DNA of 19,206 nt from Cochliopodium minus (lineage: Eukaryota > Discosea > Himatismenida > Cochliopodiidae), in the NCBI GenBank assembly GCA_024220525.1, contig JAMYWO010000303.1:25158-44363 (forward strand), in the 5' to 3' direction. This document shows positions 17,509 to 19,206 of this stretch, piece after piece. The first letter of the stretch is position 1, and each line of letters opens with the position of its first letter. The position numbers and the translations under genes were made by a program. The notes beneath the pieces are model-generated. The model did no database searches and was not told where the DNA came from. It was given only the letters and a program-made list of their open reading frames with translations.

Positions 17509-18896
17509 ATGAAAAGAAATTTTATAATTGAAAGTGAGATTGGAAGAGGAACATTTGGGAAAGTATATAAAGGTGAAATAATATTATAGATGTTTTGAAA
17601 TTTTAATTATATTTACAATGGAATAAAGCAAAGAACAATTTGGGAAATATAGTTGCAATCAAAAGAATACAAGTGAAATATTCTTACAAATATACATTTT
17701 TATTTTTTATATATTTTCAAACTAAATAGAGGAAGAATTTAGAGAAGGGAAGAGAATGGATTATATTGGAAGAATTAGATAATGTGAATTGTATAAAATT
17801 GAAAGATTCATTTTTCACAAAATCAAAGGGAATATATTTCCAAGTAAAATTTAAATTTTTTCAAAACTATTTATATTTTCAAAATTTATTTGTAAAACAA
17901 GAACTTTGTTTTTGATTGCTATGAAATGGATCTCGCTTTTTTGTTGAGATCAAAAAGAAAAGAGCTAAAATTAAAGCACAAGAAGGAGTTGATGAGGAAT
18001 GTGGCAGACGGACTCTTCTATCTACACGAAGGAATACCAAAACTTGGAAAAATAATACATAGAGACATTAAGCCATCTAACATACTGATAAGTAAAAAAT
18101 AAATTGATTAATAAATCAAAACTTTTAAATTTGTTTTTTTTTATACAGAAACAGACCTAAGAATGAACTTTGTGGCCGTAATAAGTGATTTTGGAAGCAG
18201 CAAAGTTTTGAAAGAGGGAGAAATTAACAACCCTATTGTCACTTCCGAAAGATACAGAGCACCCGTAGCTCTAAAACAATTTTTTTTTCCCTATTTCTCT
18301 TACAATTGTTTTTAAAGGAGATTTTCTTTGGAGATACACAATATGGTACTGAAATAGACATGTTTTCATGTGGTAAACAAAATTTTTTTCAATTTTTTTG
18401 TTTTTCTTCACTAAATCACAAATTTTTTCTTTTCTTTCTTTTTTCCCTTTTTTTTTTTTTTTGGTTCTTTAATTAAAGGTTGTGTATTTTACGAGATACT
18501 TTGTTGTAAACCCTTGTTTAAAGGGAATGAAGGAGAATCTTGTGTAGAGAAAATAATAAACGTAAAAAACAAATCAACAAAAAAAAAAAAGCAAACAAAA
18601 CAAAAATCTACAAAAAAGTATTTAATTAAAAAAATCAGTTGAATAATTGAAAAAAAACCTTTTAGTTTCTTGGTGTTCCTAAATCCTTGCACCAATTTAA
18701 TGATATTGAATTGGCAAGAAAGTTGGAGAAGAAATCTTCTTTCAGAACATTAATGGAGGGATACTCCAAAAAGTGGGGCTCCAAAATCTTTCATGAGGTT
18801 TGTGACATCTTGGAGGGGTTGGTTTGTTACAAGGATTCAAGAGCGTCCTCAAGACAACTCCTTCAATACCCATTCTTTAAGCAAAATAAAAAATAA
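17509..18896 (+). CDS. CMGC-group protein kinase (CDK/GSK3-like)
   Basis: Eight exons: 17509-17572, 17629-17672, 17730-17843, 17902-18091, 18149-18264, 18318-18372, 18479-18561 and 18666-18896, in phase, giving 298 aa, a bare kinase domain. Visible parts: glycine loop IGRGTFGKVY (11-20), VAIK with catalytic Lys33, an αC Glu45 candidate in KGREWIILEEL, IIHRDIKPSN (125-134) with catalytic Asp129, DFG (151-153) and the CMGC-type RYRAPE (172-177). Then GTEIDMFSCGCVFYEIL and KPLFKG follow. There is no PSTAIRE helix and the activation segment is short (PIVTSERYRAPE), with Thr169 and Ser170 as possible phosphosites. The usual D-x-W-S before CG is DMFS here. The αC segment reads more like GSK3 than CDK, but the subfamily is unsure. 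All catalytic residues are present, so it should be active. Confidence 0.88.
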
Positions 18897-19151
18897 AATT
18901 AATGAAATTTTAATTTTTTTCTTTAGAACATTCCCTATTTTTTTTTCTTTGAATTTTTTTGTTCATTTACCAAAGCAAAATCATTCAATTATTTTTTTAA
19001 CAAAATCTTTGAAAAATTGACAAATAATGACAAAAGAAACTTTAATGAGGAATAACCAAACTTAATAACAAATTCTTGTTTGAATAGAATAATAAACAAT
19101 TAATTTTCATTTCATTCACTTTATAATAATATAAAAAAAAATTGAGCAAAT
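18897..19151. other. Intergenic stretch after the kinase gene
   Basis: AT-rich sequence with T runs at its start and a TATA-like tataataatataaaaa close to its end, just before the putative gene start at 19152. No other feature was seen. Confidence 0.5.
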
Positions 19152-19206
19152 ATGTCCCAAACCCGTTGGTCAGAAAAGAAAAATATAAATCCTTTATTTT
19201 CATTTA
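19152..19206 (+). CDS. Putative 5' end of a further gene, cut by the window edge
   Basis: An ATG at 19152 opens a frame of 18 codons to the end of the window (MSQTRWSEKKNINPLF...). It is preceded by an A-rich tract and a TATA-like sequence like those before other genes here, and the residue composition looks coding. It is too short to assign a family, and an intron could begin anywhere. Confidence 0.4.
   Translation, partial: MSQTRWSEKKNINPLFSF

Noticed and set aside
1-19206. Bacterial or phage defence operon
   Set aside because: The NACHT and caspase-like domains also occur in bacterial defence systems, but the spliceosomal introns, annexin, DHHC enzyme and CMGC kinase show that this is eukaryotic nuclear DNA.
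1-19206. tRNA genes, CRISPR arrays, transposase genes
   Set aside because: A by-eye scan found no cloverleaf with a TTCGA-type loop, no spaced direct repeats and no transposase or reverse-transcriptase motif; a tRNAscan-type search was not possible.

Overview
This window is nuclear DNA of an AT-rich, intron-dense unicellular eukaryote, probably an amoeboid or flagellate protist; the lineage cannot be fixed from the sequence alone. Genes are broken by many short introns (mostly 48-100 bp) with GTAAAA/GTAAGT-like donors and TAG or A-rich AAAG acceptors. Intergenic and intron DNA is poly-A/poly-T. Start codons sit in an A-rich context (often aaaaATGG), and TAA, TAG and TGA all act as stops. No bacterial operon, ribosome binding site, tRNA, rRNA or CRISPR array was seen. 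Most reading frames were rebuilt here by joining exons so that phase and family motifs agree.

Layout. (1) + strand, 55-4891: a six-exon NLR-like gene encoding caspase-like protease, NACHT NTPase, ankyrin repeats, a UBR-box zinc finger and more ankyrin repeats, about 1523 aa. The obvious long open frame ends at a TGA (3821-3823) that lies inside an intron, so the UBR box and C-terminal ankyrins are easily missed. (2) - strand, 6102-4972: a four-exon annexin, convergent with gene 1. (3) - strand, 12090-6343: a tandem family of proteins with an N-myristoylation-like MGNG start, two EF-hands and many ankyrin repeats. Copy A (8543-6343) is intact, copy B (11184-8772) has two frameshifts, and copy C (about 12090-11340) is a truncated relic. 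(4) + strand, 12307-13910: a nine-exon DHHC S-acyltransferase with 21- and 20-nt microexons coding the catalytic motif. (5) - strand, about 14927-13998: a short acidic/basic protein resembling the C-terminal tail of GPATCH1-type G-patch proteins, next to low-complexity DNA containing one unresolved base. (6) + strand, 15092-16619: a nine-exon NAD(P)H-hydrate epimerase (NAXE/YjeF_N). (7) - strand, 17251-17000: a small single-pass membrane protein. (8) + strand, 17509-18896: an eight-exon CMGC (CDK/GSK3-like) kinase. (9) + strand, from 19152: the likely start of another gene cut by the window edge.

The left two thirds (NLR-like receptor, annexin, expanding EF-hand/ankyrin family) looks like an accessory, fast-evolving block with possible defence or membrane/calcium-signalling roles (inference). 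The right third is mostly conserved housekeeping genes. The most notable item is the NLR-like protein joining a caspase-like domain and a NACHT switch to an N-degron-type UBR box.
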